From positions 1 through 23,067 of the forward strand of contig JBCBUE010000053.1 of the NCBI GenBank assembly GCA_039818285.1: 23,067 nt of DNA, given 5' to 3'. Shown here one piece after another: positions 17,101 through 23,067 of this stretch (positions are counted from its first letter, which is position 1; each line of letters starts with the position of its first letter). The DNA comes from JBCBUE01 sp039818285. Its GTDB lineage: Bacteria; Planctomycetota; Phycisphaerae; Phycisphaerales; Phycisphaeraceae. Under the pieces are notes generated by a model. The model made no database searches. It was not told the origin of the DNA and saw only the letters and a program-made list of their open reading frames with translations. A program made the position numbers and the translations under genes.

Positions 17101-17341
17101 AGCCTCGGTCAGAGATTGCTGGCGTGACGGCTTTGGCTGGCACCGCTTCGGGGCGGTCGAACAGCCTGAACCGCCACTCACCGTCGAGGGAAAGGAACCA
17201 CGGGCTTCGGGCGCGGACCTGCCGCCTGGCTGAGGCCGCCGAGGCGTATGGGATGAGATTCGAACGTCCCGGCAGCCGGCCGATCTGAGTCAATTCGGGG
17301 GTTTGCCAGAACGTTGGAAAATCGTCGAACAGTGGGCGCAT
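14141..17341 (-). CDS. lacZ: Beta-galactosidase, GH2 (LacZ type)
   Basis: A 1,066-aa GH2 enzyme with the full five-domain LacZ plan: jelly-roll sugar-binding domain (about 45-220), immunoglobulin-like domain (about 225-335), TIM barrel (about 340-620), a second Ig-like domain, and the C-terminal small-chain domain (about 790-1064). Catalytic residues are in place: acid/base Glu465 in SLGNESGYGE and nucleophile Glu543 in PCEYSHAMGN (E. coli Glu461 and Glu537). Other marks are RGVNRHEHDP, NAHYPNDRRWYELCDEYGLY, MDEANVEAHDN and GGFIWEWIDHGL. There is no signal peptide, so it is predicted to be cytoplasmic. It follows the PhoD-like gene on the same strand after 103 bp with no clear terminator between them. 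Family is certain; true lactose specificity is not shown, as planctomycete-type GH2 enzymes often act on plant or algal galactosides. Confidence 0.94.
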   Translation of the reverse strand: MRPLFDDFPTFWQTPELTQIGRLPGRSNLIPYASAASARRQVRARSPWFLSLDGEWRFRLFDRPEAVPAKAVTPAISDRGWDKLPVPSNWTQHGHSHPVYTNVVMPFENDPPRVPADNPTGVYRRRFDLPEAWHDRRVVLHVGGAESVLCLWVNGQWVGMSKDSRLPSEFDVTDFLQAGRNQLTATVIRWSDASYIEDQDQWWLGGIYREVFLYSQDHAYVEDVHARPSLNKDWESGRIEVDVKLNFTSEPTQAVHVVAKLLSTEGASARSLGKPVAIDREYHRHRNTASFSADLRKVAPWSAEAPNLYTLLVSLHPDDGKGKPAKRAIEYTACRVGFRNVEIRDRKLLINGQAVMIRGVNRHEHDPETAKALSTESMVRDIRLMKQHNFNAVRNAHYPNDRRWYELCDEYGLYVMDEANVEAHDNYATICRDPRWRPAFLDRAMNMVTRTKNHPSVIAWSLGNESGYGENHDAMADWIRRYDPSRPLHYEGAVRARWIQRLNVEIGGDRHANDFFGPMYPRVQQLIDWAHRNNDPRPCIPCEYSHAMGNSNGTLREYWEAFEKYDGLQGGFIWEWIDHGLRQTTADGQTWYAYGGDFGETIHDAEFVCDGLIGPDRTPHPAMAECKKLMQPIGFGPYRGGKLKVTNKQYFTDLAWLEFRWRLDVDGRRIASGTFAPNPTTAPQRSTRVALALPDTRPPGEAMVLVEAIATHKTPWCPKGHVLAWEQFPIRNTGSDATANHGSRRRTARHVPGMVESKRWFKVQHEPSGVTLKIDRDRPRLAGMSIDGQKLVTAGPTLNVWRGPTSNDGVKGKPEQWRADWKPLGRWCNAGLDRLKHAGTELRRPTKRRDGSIQFQITDRWVATDRQGTERSISHRHRYTLDDSGALTVENGCVIDRGLPDLPRLGVVWRLVEGFEGMRWFGRGPGESYPDRKTGTPIALYRSTVADEYVPYVVPQEHGLKTDVRWLELANEDGRALRWTPLPGSTQPAGLASCVDGRCMFSASHYTPADLTAAGHTHELTRRAETILCLDHAHRGLGTASCGPDTLPPYLVPPGTYRWGYRLNTL

Positions 17342-17444
17342 GGTCTCAGCACTCGGCGGGCGTATCCTTGACGACGACGCACCGCTTGCGCACCACCGAG
17401 GACCGGGCGGGACATCCTAATCGAGCCTCGCGTCGAGAGCGCGT

Positions 17445-19835
17445 TTAGGGATCGTCGACGCGTTCGTGCGTCGAGAGACGGAGTTGGATCGGCCAGTCGG
17501 GATACTGTTCGGCGTTGCCGCCGCCGATATCCGCCCCGTCTGGCCAGCACTCGAGCGTGATCAGGTCGTCCTCCGGCTGGATGTGGATTACGGCAAAACC
17601 TTCGCCGCGATGGATGCGTTCTGTGTTCCCCATCCCGGCTTCCCATTCGGCCTCGTTGACCACGTGCCGTTGCGGGTTGCGCCGGCGAGCCAGCTCTTGC
17701 ACAGGCGCGGGATTGGCGACGGCGAGCACGTCGAATCGGTTGTTGAAGCCGTCGGCGAAGGAACCGTGGGTCGATTCGGTGTCGTCGGTCTTCGGCGAGG
17801 TGCGTTGGGCATCGTTGGGGTAGAACCACCGCCACCAGATACACCCGCCGGCCGGTTGGCAGAACTGCACCACGCCGTCGCCGTCCGTTTCCAGGACGGC
17901 GACCGACGCGAGGTGCTGGTCGCCGGTGAAGAGAAGGGCGCCGCTGTCGGCAAACAGGTTGACAGCCTTATCTCGTGCCTGTTTGGGCCAGGCGTTGGTG
18001 TCCTTGTCCTGACCGATCTGGCCGGTGGTGCCGCCGGTGCTGAGCTTGACGTAGTTGGTCTGGCTCACGACCACGCGAGCGCTCGACGCCTCGGGGTCGT
18101 TGGCCCACTGCTCGATCATCTCGAGCTGAGCGTTGCCGAGCAGTTCGGGTGGGTTGACTTGCCGTGAGTTGTCACGCTGTGCGGACTTGAACTTTCGGTC
18201 TTCGAGGACGGCGAAGTCGACGTCGCCGTAGGTGAAGGTGGTGAAGTAATTGGTGATGCCGCTGTCGAGCGGGCCCGGGTTGTGGGGGTCGGGGTTGGCG
18301 CCGCACATGGCGCGCTGGACGAGGTTGACGAAGAGTTCGGAGTGCAGGTAACCGCCCCCGAAGTCCCAGCCTTCGGTCATGAGCCGTCCGCCGTCTCCCC
18401 AGATGTTTGGGTGCCAGACGTCATGGTCGTCGGTTTGCAGGATGCACGGGACGCTGCGGGTGACGTCCTGGAACGACCAGTGCCAGATGAGCCACTTGTA
18501 GAGGAAGTCCTCGACGGGGAAGCCATCGGTCGGATCGCGTGGCGTGGGGTTGGCCTCGTAGAGCTGGTCGCCGGTGAAGAAGACGATGTCGGGGTGGCGC
18601 TGCATGAGCGGTATCGTCACGCCGTCGAAGGGCATCCAGACATTCGCGGCCGTCCAACGACCGCTGAATCGTTCGCCGGGTGCGAGCTGGTCGGGGTTGC
18701 CGGCGTGCTTGCGGCCCATCACGCCGGTGCAAGACACACCGGCGATGACGATGTCGTCGGTCGGCTCGGCGGGGACGTCGAAGGCGTAGCTCGCAGCGAG
18801 GTCGCCGGTGCCGTTGAGCACGACGCGATAGGCATGCTCGCGGCTGGTGTCGTGGTCGGCGACACGCAGCAGGGCGTAGTAGGCGGGTTCGCTGACGCCT
18901 GTCGGCGGAGAGGCGGGTTGCCAGCTTTCGTCGTCGGCACGTCGCTCGATGCGCATGGCGAGCCGGCCGCCGGGCCGGTCCCCGCGCGGCGGGGTGAGCG
19001 TCCGGCCCAGCGAGACGCACTGCACGCCAACCTTGAGTTCGCCGTTGGCAACGCTGTACAGCACGCCGGCGACGGGCCCAAAGCCGCGATCCCGGTGCGT
19101 GGCGACGCGTTCGCCGCCGACACGCCACGCGCGGAAGGCGTGGGCGTTGCCGGGTTTGGAGCCCATGCTCGCCAGGGCGATATTGCCCGCCATCCGATTG
19201 GCCGGGACGGGGGCTTGCGAAGCGGCAACAACCTCGCCCTCGACGACGATCTCTGCGGTGAGCAGGAACTGATCATCGCTGACACGATCACCGCGTAGGG
19301 TCAGGGTTGCTATGTCGGGCGTCGGCCCGATCATCGGTTGGGTCACGCGATGTCCGGGCAGCAACGGCGGATCGACGCTCTCCCGGTCGGTGCCGAAGTC
19401 CCGGATCGACAACCCCCCTTCGTCGAAGTTCCAGACCGCGATGAACCCGCCGCCAAGGCCCGGCGTGCCCTGCACCATCGCCGCCTTGCGATAGCCGATC
19501 TGCCCCTCGCCCGCCGCGACCAACAAGCCCGCCCGTCCGGCCTGGCTCGGCACGAGGTCCACCTCGATGCGGAAGTCATCGCCCCGCTTGGCCAGGTCCT
19601 GCGACAAGAGGTGAGCGGTTCGCCAAGTCCAACCCCGAAAGCCGGCCTCGCACACCAGCCGACCGTCGCGCACGGACCAGTCTTCCAGGCGGTTGGCCCA
19701 GATGTTCGGGCCCGGCCATCGACGATCGGGCGTCTCACGCCAGGAGGCGACTTCGATGGTCGACTGGGCCGAGGCCATCGTCGTCGTGAAGACGGCAACG
19801 ATCGAGAGCAGGACAACTCGAGCGGGCACAAACAT
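17445..19835 (-). CDS. Secreted PhoD-like metallophosphoesterase with N-terminal lectin-like domain
   Basis: A 796-aa exported protein. The ATG at 19835 is chosen because AAGGAG precedes it and because it begins a clean signal peptide (MFVPARVVLLSIVAVF, with cleavage likely after ASA at 23). An upstream in-frame start at 19925 would bury the signal. Residues about 27-245 look like a concanavalin A/LamG-type beta-sandwich (WSVRDGRLVCEAGFRGW, RAGLLVAAGEGQIGYR). The C-terminal half has PhoD-type metallophosphatase motifs: IAGVSC (365-369), FTGDQLYE (420-427), TDDHDVWH (468-475), LEDRKFKS (544-551) and LFTGDQHL (635-642). PhoD enzymes are periplasmic or extracellular phosphodiesterases/alkaline phosphatases using Fe and Ca. 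The lectin-like half suggests polysaccharide or cell-surface substrates, which is an inference. It is located upstream of the GH2 gene and possibly cotranscribed. Confidence 0.82.
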   Translation of the reverse strand: MFVPARVVLLSIVAVFTTTMASAQSTIEVASWRETPDRRWPGPNIWANRLEDWSVRDGRLVCEAGFRGWTWRTAHLLSQDLAKRGDDFRIEVDLVPSQAGRAGLLVAAGEGQIGYRKAAMVQGTPGLGGGFIAVWNFDEGGLSIRDFGTDRESVDPPLLPGHRVTQPMIGPTPDIATLTLRGDRVSDDQFLLTAEIVVEGEVVAASQAPVPANRMAGNIALASMGSKPGNAHAFRAWRVGGERVATHRDRGFGPVAGVLYSVANGELKVGVQCVSLGRTLTPPRGDRPGGRLAMRIERRADDESWQPASPPTGVSEPAYYALLRVADHDTSREHAYRVVLNGTGDLAASYAFDVPAEPTDDIVIAGVSCTGVMGRKHAGNPDQLAPGERFSGRWTAANVWMPFDGVTIPLMQRHPDIVFFTGDQLYEANPTPRDPTDGFPVEDFLYKWLIWHWSFQDVTRSVPCILQTDDHDVWHPNIWGDGGRLMTEGWDFGGGYLHSELFVNLVQRAMCGANPDPHNPGPLDSGITNYFTTFTYGDVDFAVLEDRKFKSAQRDNSRQVNPPELLGNAQLEMIEQWANDPEASSARVVVSQTNYVKLSTGGTTGQIGQDKDTNAWPKQARDKAVNLFADSGALLFTGDQHLASVAVLETDGDGVVQFCQPAGGCIWWRWFYPNDAQRTSPKTDDTESTHGSFADGFNNRFDVLAVANPAPVQELARRRNPQRHVVNEAEWEAGMGNTERIHRGEGFAVIHIQPEDDLITLECWPDGADIGGGNAEQYPDWPIQLRLSTHERVDDP

Positions 19836-19845
19836 CACTGAGCGG

Positions 19846-19851
19846 CTCCTT
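19846..19851 (-). promoter_or_regulatory. Ribosome binding site deciding the start of the PhoD-like gene
   Basis: AAGGAG on the minus strand lies 10 nt upstream of the ATG at 19835. It supports that start over the longer upstream frame, whose extra 30 residues precede the signal peptide. Confidence 0.6.
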
Positions 19852-20007
19852 GAGGCGAGAGAGAGGCGGTCGGCGTGCCGATATCCCTGGGGACATGGCG
19901 GTGAAACAGGTCGGCGTCGCGGCATGCCACGAGTCGCCAGCCAGATTATGACATGCTCGCGGATTGGCGGCGTGACCTCACTGCTGCTCTGCGGCGGGGC
20001 GACGAGC

Positions 20008-20046
20008 CCTTGAGGACAGCCTTGTCGGCAAGGCCGATTCTCAAGG
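20008..20046 (-). terminator. Nested stem-loop downstream of the ferritin-like gene
   Basis: Outer arms CCTTGAG (20008-20014) and CTCAAGG (20040-20046) pair over 7 bp. Inner arms GCCTTG (20019-20024) and CAAGGC (20029-20034) pair over 6 bp around a 4-nt loop, with a 4/5-nt internal loop between the stems. It lies 58 nt beyond the ferritin-like stop codon (20105) and before the PhoD-like start on the same strand, the expected place for a terminator. No U-rich run follows, so a Rho-dependent end, an mRNA 3' stabiliser or a structured RNA are alternatives. The rest of the 269-bp gap shows no open reading frame of note. Confidence 0.4.
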
Positions 20047-20104
20047 CGATCCGATGGCGGACCACGCCGAGGTGCCGATCGCTTCGGGCACGCGGAAGCC
20101 GCCG

Positions 20105-21565
20105 CTACATCGGCAGAGCCGAGCGTGGCGACGGGTCGATGGCCTCGAGATCGAGTGATTTTTGATCACGCATTCTCTTCAGCAATCGTTCGTAGAGACG
20201 ATAGGTATCGCTCGACTCGTCACGACTTGAACGCTTGACTTCCGCTTGCCGCTGTTCGGCCGCCGCCCGACGCGACTCGCGTTCATTCGCCGCGCGTTGG
20301 CGATAATCGGTGTTGTCGACGTTGGCGTGCTCGGCGAGCACCGGCAGCCAGCGGTGGGCGTACTGGACGTGGGTCTGCTCGTCGATGATGTCGAAGAGCA
20401 TCATCTCCGCCGACTCGAGATCGCCTGCGGCCTTGAAATCGTCGTAGGCTTCTCGCTTCACCTGAAAGTGCCCCGTCTCGGCGATCATCCCGATGGCAAA
20501 GACCCGCTCGTAAAGGCCGTTGGGGGTGATGGGATCGGCGGCGATCGCCGCGGGGATGCTTCGCTCATCGCTGGCGGTGGAGGTCGGCCGAAGCGGGGGT
20601 CGGTCGGCGTAGGTTTCGTTGCTGTCGTAGCTTGGGAAACCGATCTCGTCGAGGCCGATACCGAAGTCGAGGAGGCGCGAATAGCCCGAGTCGCCGTGTC
20701 GGGATTCGTCCCACAGGTGGCGGGAGATGTCCCGGGTGAACGCCCAGGGCATGAAGTGTCCGTCGTAGAGCCAGCGAAGCTGGTCCATGGCCAAGTTCAT
20801 CTCGTAGGCGTATCCGACGCACCAGAACAGCCGTCGTGCTTCGAGGTCGGTCTCAAAATCGGCTTCGATGTGTACTTTGAAGTCCGGCTTGGGGTGAGTC
20901 CCCGCGGGACGGGCGGGGTAAAGCGGGAGCCGGAACGGACTGTTGACGCCGGCGGGAGCCGCGGGCGTTTGCCCCTTCTCCAACGCGATGGCGCTTGAGA
21001 GCCCATCGCACTGCTGGATCGCGTTTTGGATCGTGGCCAGGTAGCCGTTGTCGATCGTATGGGGATGCCGACGCCGGTAGTCGCGCAGCCAGAGCCGCAT
21101 GTTCTCCTTGGCGTGAGCCACTTCCATCAGCACCGACAGGGTCGGAGCGTCGTGGACCGGGTGGGCCGAGGTGCAGTAGGCCGTGTATGAGTCGACCAGG
21201 GCGTTGCAGAAGACCTGATAGATCCCGTCGACGGCGTCGTCATGGGTCGGAGCATCCAAGACCGCGTTGGCCAAGGCCTCCAACCTTGGGGAGACGGGCT
21301 GGTCTAGGTTGCTCTCGCGACCCGGGAACTCGACAAGCCGATCTCGCAGCCGCTGCACCGCCTCGGCCTGCTCCCAGACGTGGCGGTGTACGGTGACCTT
21401 GTCGTTCCAATCGGGAAAGAACCTGCCCCAGGCGCAGATCAGTCGGTGCAGGCATCGCTCGAGGTACTCCCAGTCACGCAGGCGATCGACCGTCAGCGGC
21501 TTCTTCCCCGAGTTCGCGTCGACGAGGACGCTTCGAGGTGTTTCGAGCGTGGTGGTACCGTTCAT
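20105..21565 (-). CDS. Uncharacterised ferritin-like diiron protein, possibly tandem domains
   Basis: I do not recognise a named family. The ATG at 21565 is preferred because GGAG lies 5 nt upstream; a TTG at 21637 would add 24 residues. This gives 486 aa, soluble, with no signal peptide. The C-terminal half shows the four-helix diiron pattern in order: Glu255 (YAYEMNLAMDQL), Glu287-xx-His290 (WDESRHGDSGY), Glu363 (IAETGHFQVKREAY) and Glu396-xx-His399 (IIDEQTHVQYAHRW). The last resembles the DE..H helix of DUF455-like ferritin-fold proteins. The N-terminal half has partly matching helices (DWEYLERCLHRL, HVWEQAEAVQRLRDRL, LMEVAHAKENMRLWL with Glu148-xx-His151), suggesting a degenerate duplicate. 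A charged Arg/Glu-rich stretch lies at about 421-450. The gene is divergent from an AraC regulator, its likely controller. Oxygenase, oxidase or iron-storage activity cannot be distinguished from sequence. Confidence 0.75.
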   Translation of the reverse strand: MNGTTTLETPRSVLVDANSGKKPLTVDRLRDWEYLERCLHRLICAWGRFFPDWNDKVTVHRHVWEQAEAVQRLRDRLVEFPGRESNLDQPVSPRLEALANAVLDAPTHDDAVDGIYQVFCNALVDSYTAYCTSAHPVHDAPTLSVLMEVAHAKENMRLWLRDYRRRHPHTIDNGYLATIQNAIQQCDGLSSAIALEKGQTPAAPAGVNSPFRLPLYPARPAGTHPKPDFKVHIEADFETDLEARRLFWCVGYAYEMNLAMDQLRWLYDGHFMPWAFTRDISRHLWDESRHGDSGYSRLLDFGIGLDEIGFPSYDSNETYADRPPLRPTSTASDERSIPAAIAADPITPNGLYERVFAIGMIAETGHFQVKREAYDDFKAAGDLESAEMMLFDIIDEQTHVQYAHRWLPVLAEHANVDNTDYRQRAANERESRRAAAEQRQAEVKRSSRDESSDTYRLYERLLKRMRDQKSLDLEAIDPSPRSALPM

Positions 21566-21647
21566 GGGGGCTCCGTAACTGACGCTTGACTCGATCGGTG
21601 GCGCGTCGCGTGAGTGATTCAGGGCCGATCGATTCAACTTAAAGATC

Positions 21648-21719
21648 GCCTGCGAGAGCGCGGCAGGCTATCCAAGATAGGGTCAAGTTTGTGTCGAAAA
21701 CGCGCGCATTAGGTACAAT
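21648..21719. promoter_or_regulatory. Divergent regulatory region between ferritin-like and AraC genes
   Basis: Three elements are visible. An inverted repeat, GCCTGC (21648-21653) and GCAGGC (21663-21668), with a 9-nt loop, would form a hairpin in the 5' leader of the ferritin-like mRNA. A second inverted repeat, CTATC-CAA-GATAG (21668-21680), overlaps TATCTT on the minus strand, a possible -10 for the ferritin-like gene, and is a candidate AraC operator. On the plus strand TACAAT (21714-21719) is a good -10, with TTGTGT (21689-21694) 19 bp upstream. Only 6 nt separate this -10 from the AraC ATG. Confidence 0.45.
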
Positions 21720-21725
21720 CTGCCC

Positions 21726-22505
21726 ATGCTGGTTCCGTCCATCCTGGAGAGCAGGCGGATCGACATCGATTCGGAATGGCGTTTTGATATGGTTTGCAGC
21801 CCCTTCTGGCGGGTCTATCTGAACGCTCGGTCTGGGGCGTGCGTGCGGTGCTCGGGGCGTGTGTACAAAATTACGCCCGGCCGCGCGTTCGTGGTGCCGG
21901 CCTGGCTTCGGTTTGACTGCTGGAGCGGCTGCCGGATGAGCCATCGGTATCTTCACTTCGGGCTCGACGGCCTCTCCGGGGCGGTGACCCGCCGGATGTT
22001 CGATGCGCCTTTCCAGGTAGACGTCTCTCGGTTCCCCGGCGACCCCTGGCCTGCACGGCACCAGCGTCTGCCCGAGGTCGTCCGCGAGGCCGCCGCCGTT
22101 GCGTGGGCACAGGCCGTGGTGGTGTTGGCGTTCGATCGCCTGCCCGCCGAACAGATGGCTGAGTGTCGCCCGTTCCTGAAGGAAAGGCCGCGGATGCGGC
22201 GGGTCCTGGACTACATCGAACGGAATCTGAGCCGGCCGATCGCCAACGATGAGCTTGCCGCCGAAGCCCACCTGAGCCCCGGCCAGTTCATCCGACGTTT
22301 CGGCCAGGAGATCGGCCAGACCCCGGCGCAGTACGTGCGGGAACGTCGTGTCACGGCAGCCGCGAGTCGGCTTCGCCTGGGAGACGATTCGATCGAAACG
22401 ATCGCGGCGGACACGGGTTTTGGCGACCGATCTTACTTCTCCAGGACATTCAAGGAGATCATGGGGACCTCGCCGGCGGCGTATCGCCGCTCGCGCCGCG
22501 TTTAG
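21726..22505 (+). CDS. AraC/XylS-family transcriptional regulator
   Basis: A 259-aa regulator. The C-terminal paired HTH is clear: helix-turn-helix 1 at about 174-195 (NDELAAEAHLSPGQFIRRFG) and 2 at about 222-244 (IETIAADTGFGDRSYFSRTF), followed by MGTSPAAYRRSRR. The N-terminal half is a short cupin-type sensing domain (GRVYKITPGRAFVVPAW, then a strand with HRYLHFGLDG). The spacing of H73 and H77 is suggestive, but the ligand is unknown. The ATG at 21726 fits the expected transcription start of the TACAAT promoter, so the mRNA is probably leaderless. It is divergent from the ferritin-like gene with 160 bp between start codons, which argues that it regulates that gene and possibly itself. Confidence 0.9.
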   Translation: MLVPSILESRRIDIDSEWRFDMVCSPFWRVYLNARSGACVRCSGRVYKITPGRAFVVPAWLRFDCWSGCRMSHRYLHFGLDGLSGAVTRRMFDAPFQVDVSRFPGDPWPARHQRLPEVVREAAAVAWAQAVVVLAFDRLPAEQMAECRPFLKERPRMRRVLDYIERNLSRPIANDELAAEAHLSPGQFIRRFGQEIGQTPAQYVRERRVTAAASRLRLGDDSIETIAADTGFGDRSYFSRTFKEIMGTSPAAYRRSRRV

Positions 22506-22666
22506 GTGTTCGATCGACGTCACCGGGGTCGGCGCATCGCGCTGGTTGATCCATCAAAAGAACTGTTCGACGGCGGGCCGTCTGGTCTCACAGGATTGAA
22601 CATCGATGGAGGCATGTCGCGGGTGCGAGGTGTTCAACGCTTGGGGTTGTGATCGCGAGAAAGGAC

Positions 22667-22900
22667 TTAGATGTAGCGCATCGGCGTGTGCGGCCTCGCG
22701 AGGTGGCGGGGCCCGGTGAGGATGAATAGCCGGTGGATCTTCTGGGGCCGGTCGAGATCGGCCAAGCCTGTGCAGAACTCGCGCAGGGGCGAGTGCGCAA
22801 TGAGTCCATGGCGGCCCCTATCGTCGGAAACAAAGCAAGGGTTGGGTCGCTCGCTGAAGCGGTGTGTTCCACAAGATATGTCGACCAGTCTCTCCGTCAC
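22667..22900 (-). pseudogene. Probable C-terminal remnant of an unrecognised protein
   Basis: A 77-codon open frame from a GTG at 22900 to a TAA at 22667. The frame reads like true protein rather than a shadow (FVSDDRGRHGLIAHSPLREF, then DLDRPQKIHRLFILTGPRHL, ending PMRYI). It begins abruptly: an in-frame TAG lies three codons upstream, at the point where the sequence changes from GC-rich to AT-richer. No ribosome site precedes it. The simplest reading is the 3' end of a larger gene whose 5' part has been lost. A genuine small protein is possible but less likely. I cannot name the family. Confidence 0.3.
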
Positions 22901-23067
22901 GCCGACGGGCTAAAAAGTGTCCGTTTTGTCAGGTCTAGAAAGCGATCACTTCTCGCAACTCCAATTTCGCTACAGACTTGTATTTCTTATTGCGCGTAAC
23001 CCCGAATCCTGATCCAGCGGTGTTGTGAGTTTTTGGCGATCATCGGGCGTCCCGGAAGGAGCCCGGA
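22901..23067. other. AT-richer intergenic stretch with a Shine-Dalgarno-like end
   Basis: Composition changes near 22912 to a stretch with A/T runs, unlike the rest of the window. No gene, clear promoter pair or repeat is identifiable in it. AAGGAG at 23056-23061 ends 6 nt before the window edge, which suggests that a plus-strand gene starts immediately outside. The 161 bp from 22506 to 22666, after the AraC gene, also hold no supportable feature. Confidence 0.35.

Noticed and set aside
17287..17295. GAGTCAATT also found in the first AraC gap
   Set aside because: It lies inside lacZ codons for a conserved N-terminal stretch, so the match is most simply chance.
18282..19298. 338-codon plus-strand frame inside the PhoD-like gene
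   Set aside because: Antisense shadow with Val/Gly/Ala-rich sequence and no domain.
22615..22653. Tiny 12-codon frame after a GGAGG-like sequence on the plus strand
   Set aside because: It is too short to judge and no neighbour suggests a leader peptide; chance is sufficient.
22905..22945. Sequence resembling an insertion-sequence end near AGTGTCCGTTTTGTC
   Set aside because: No matching inverted partner, target duplication or transposase was found in the window.
1..23067. CRISPR arrays, tRNA/rRNA genes, phage defence systems
   Set aside because: I looked for regular repeats, cloverleaf sequences and defence-type domains and saw none.

Overview
The window is GC-rich, gene-dense bacterial chromosome. 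It has frequent TTG and GTG starts and several 4-nt gene overlaps. High GC, an inner/outer membrane efflux system and the mix of glycosidases, AraC regulators and a peptidoglycan-recycling set point to a Gram-negative, free-living carbohydrate degrader. The style resembles Planctomycetota (Phycisphaerae), but no rRNA or other phylogenetic marker is present, so this placement is only an inference. I see no tRNA, rRNA, CRISPR array, intact insertion sequence or phage gene.

Layout, left to right. (1) 1-2078, minus strand: a GH4 NAD/metal-dependent glycosidase followed by the N-terminal part of a 5-oxoprolinase/hydantoinase-A type protein that runs off the left edge. (2) 2178-8913, plus strand: an AraC-family regulator divergent from the GH4 gene, then a complete tripartite RND efflux operon (outer-membrane lipoprotein, periplasmic adaptor lipoprotein, HAE1-type permease) with 4-nt overlaps. 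(3) 8935-14137: a peptidoglycan-recycling locus. nagZ is on the minus strand, divergent from an SSS-family transporter, anmK and murQ, which overlap one another. (4) 14141-19835, minus strand: a large GH2 beta-galactosidase and, upstream of it, a secreted PhoD-like metallophosphoesterase with a lectin-like N-terminal half. (5) 20105-22505: an unannotated ferritin-like diiron protein divergent from a second AraC-family regulator that may be translated from a leaderless mRNA. (6) 22506-23067: about 560 bases without a convincing intact gene. They hold a probable gene remnant, an AT-richer stretch, and a Shine-Dalgarno-like sequence at the right edge that suggests a plus-strand gene just outside.

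The clearest functional unit is the recycling locus. NagZ would release anhydro-MurNAc (or MurNAc peptides) in the cytoplasm, AnmK would phosphorylate anhydro-MurNAc to MurNAc-6-phosphate, and MurQ would convert that to GlcNAc-6-phosphate. The SSS transporter, coupled to anmK, is a candidate importer of the amino sugar or a muropeptide. No AmpG is visible in the window. The least understood unit is the ferritin-like protein with its AraC neighbour. Its C-terminal half carries a complete E / ExxH / E / ExxH diiron pattern and its N-terminal half looks like a degenerate copy.
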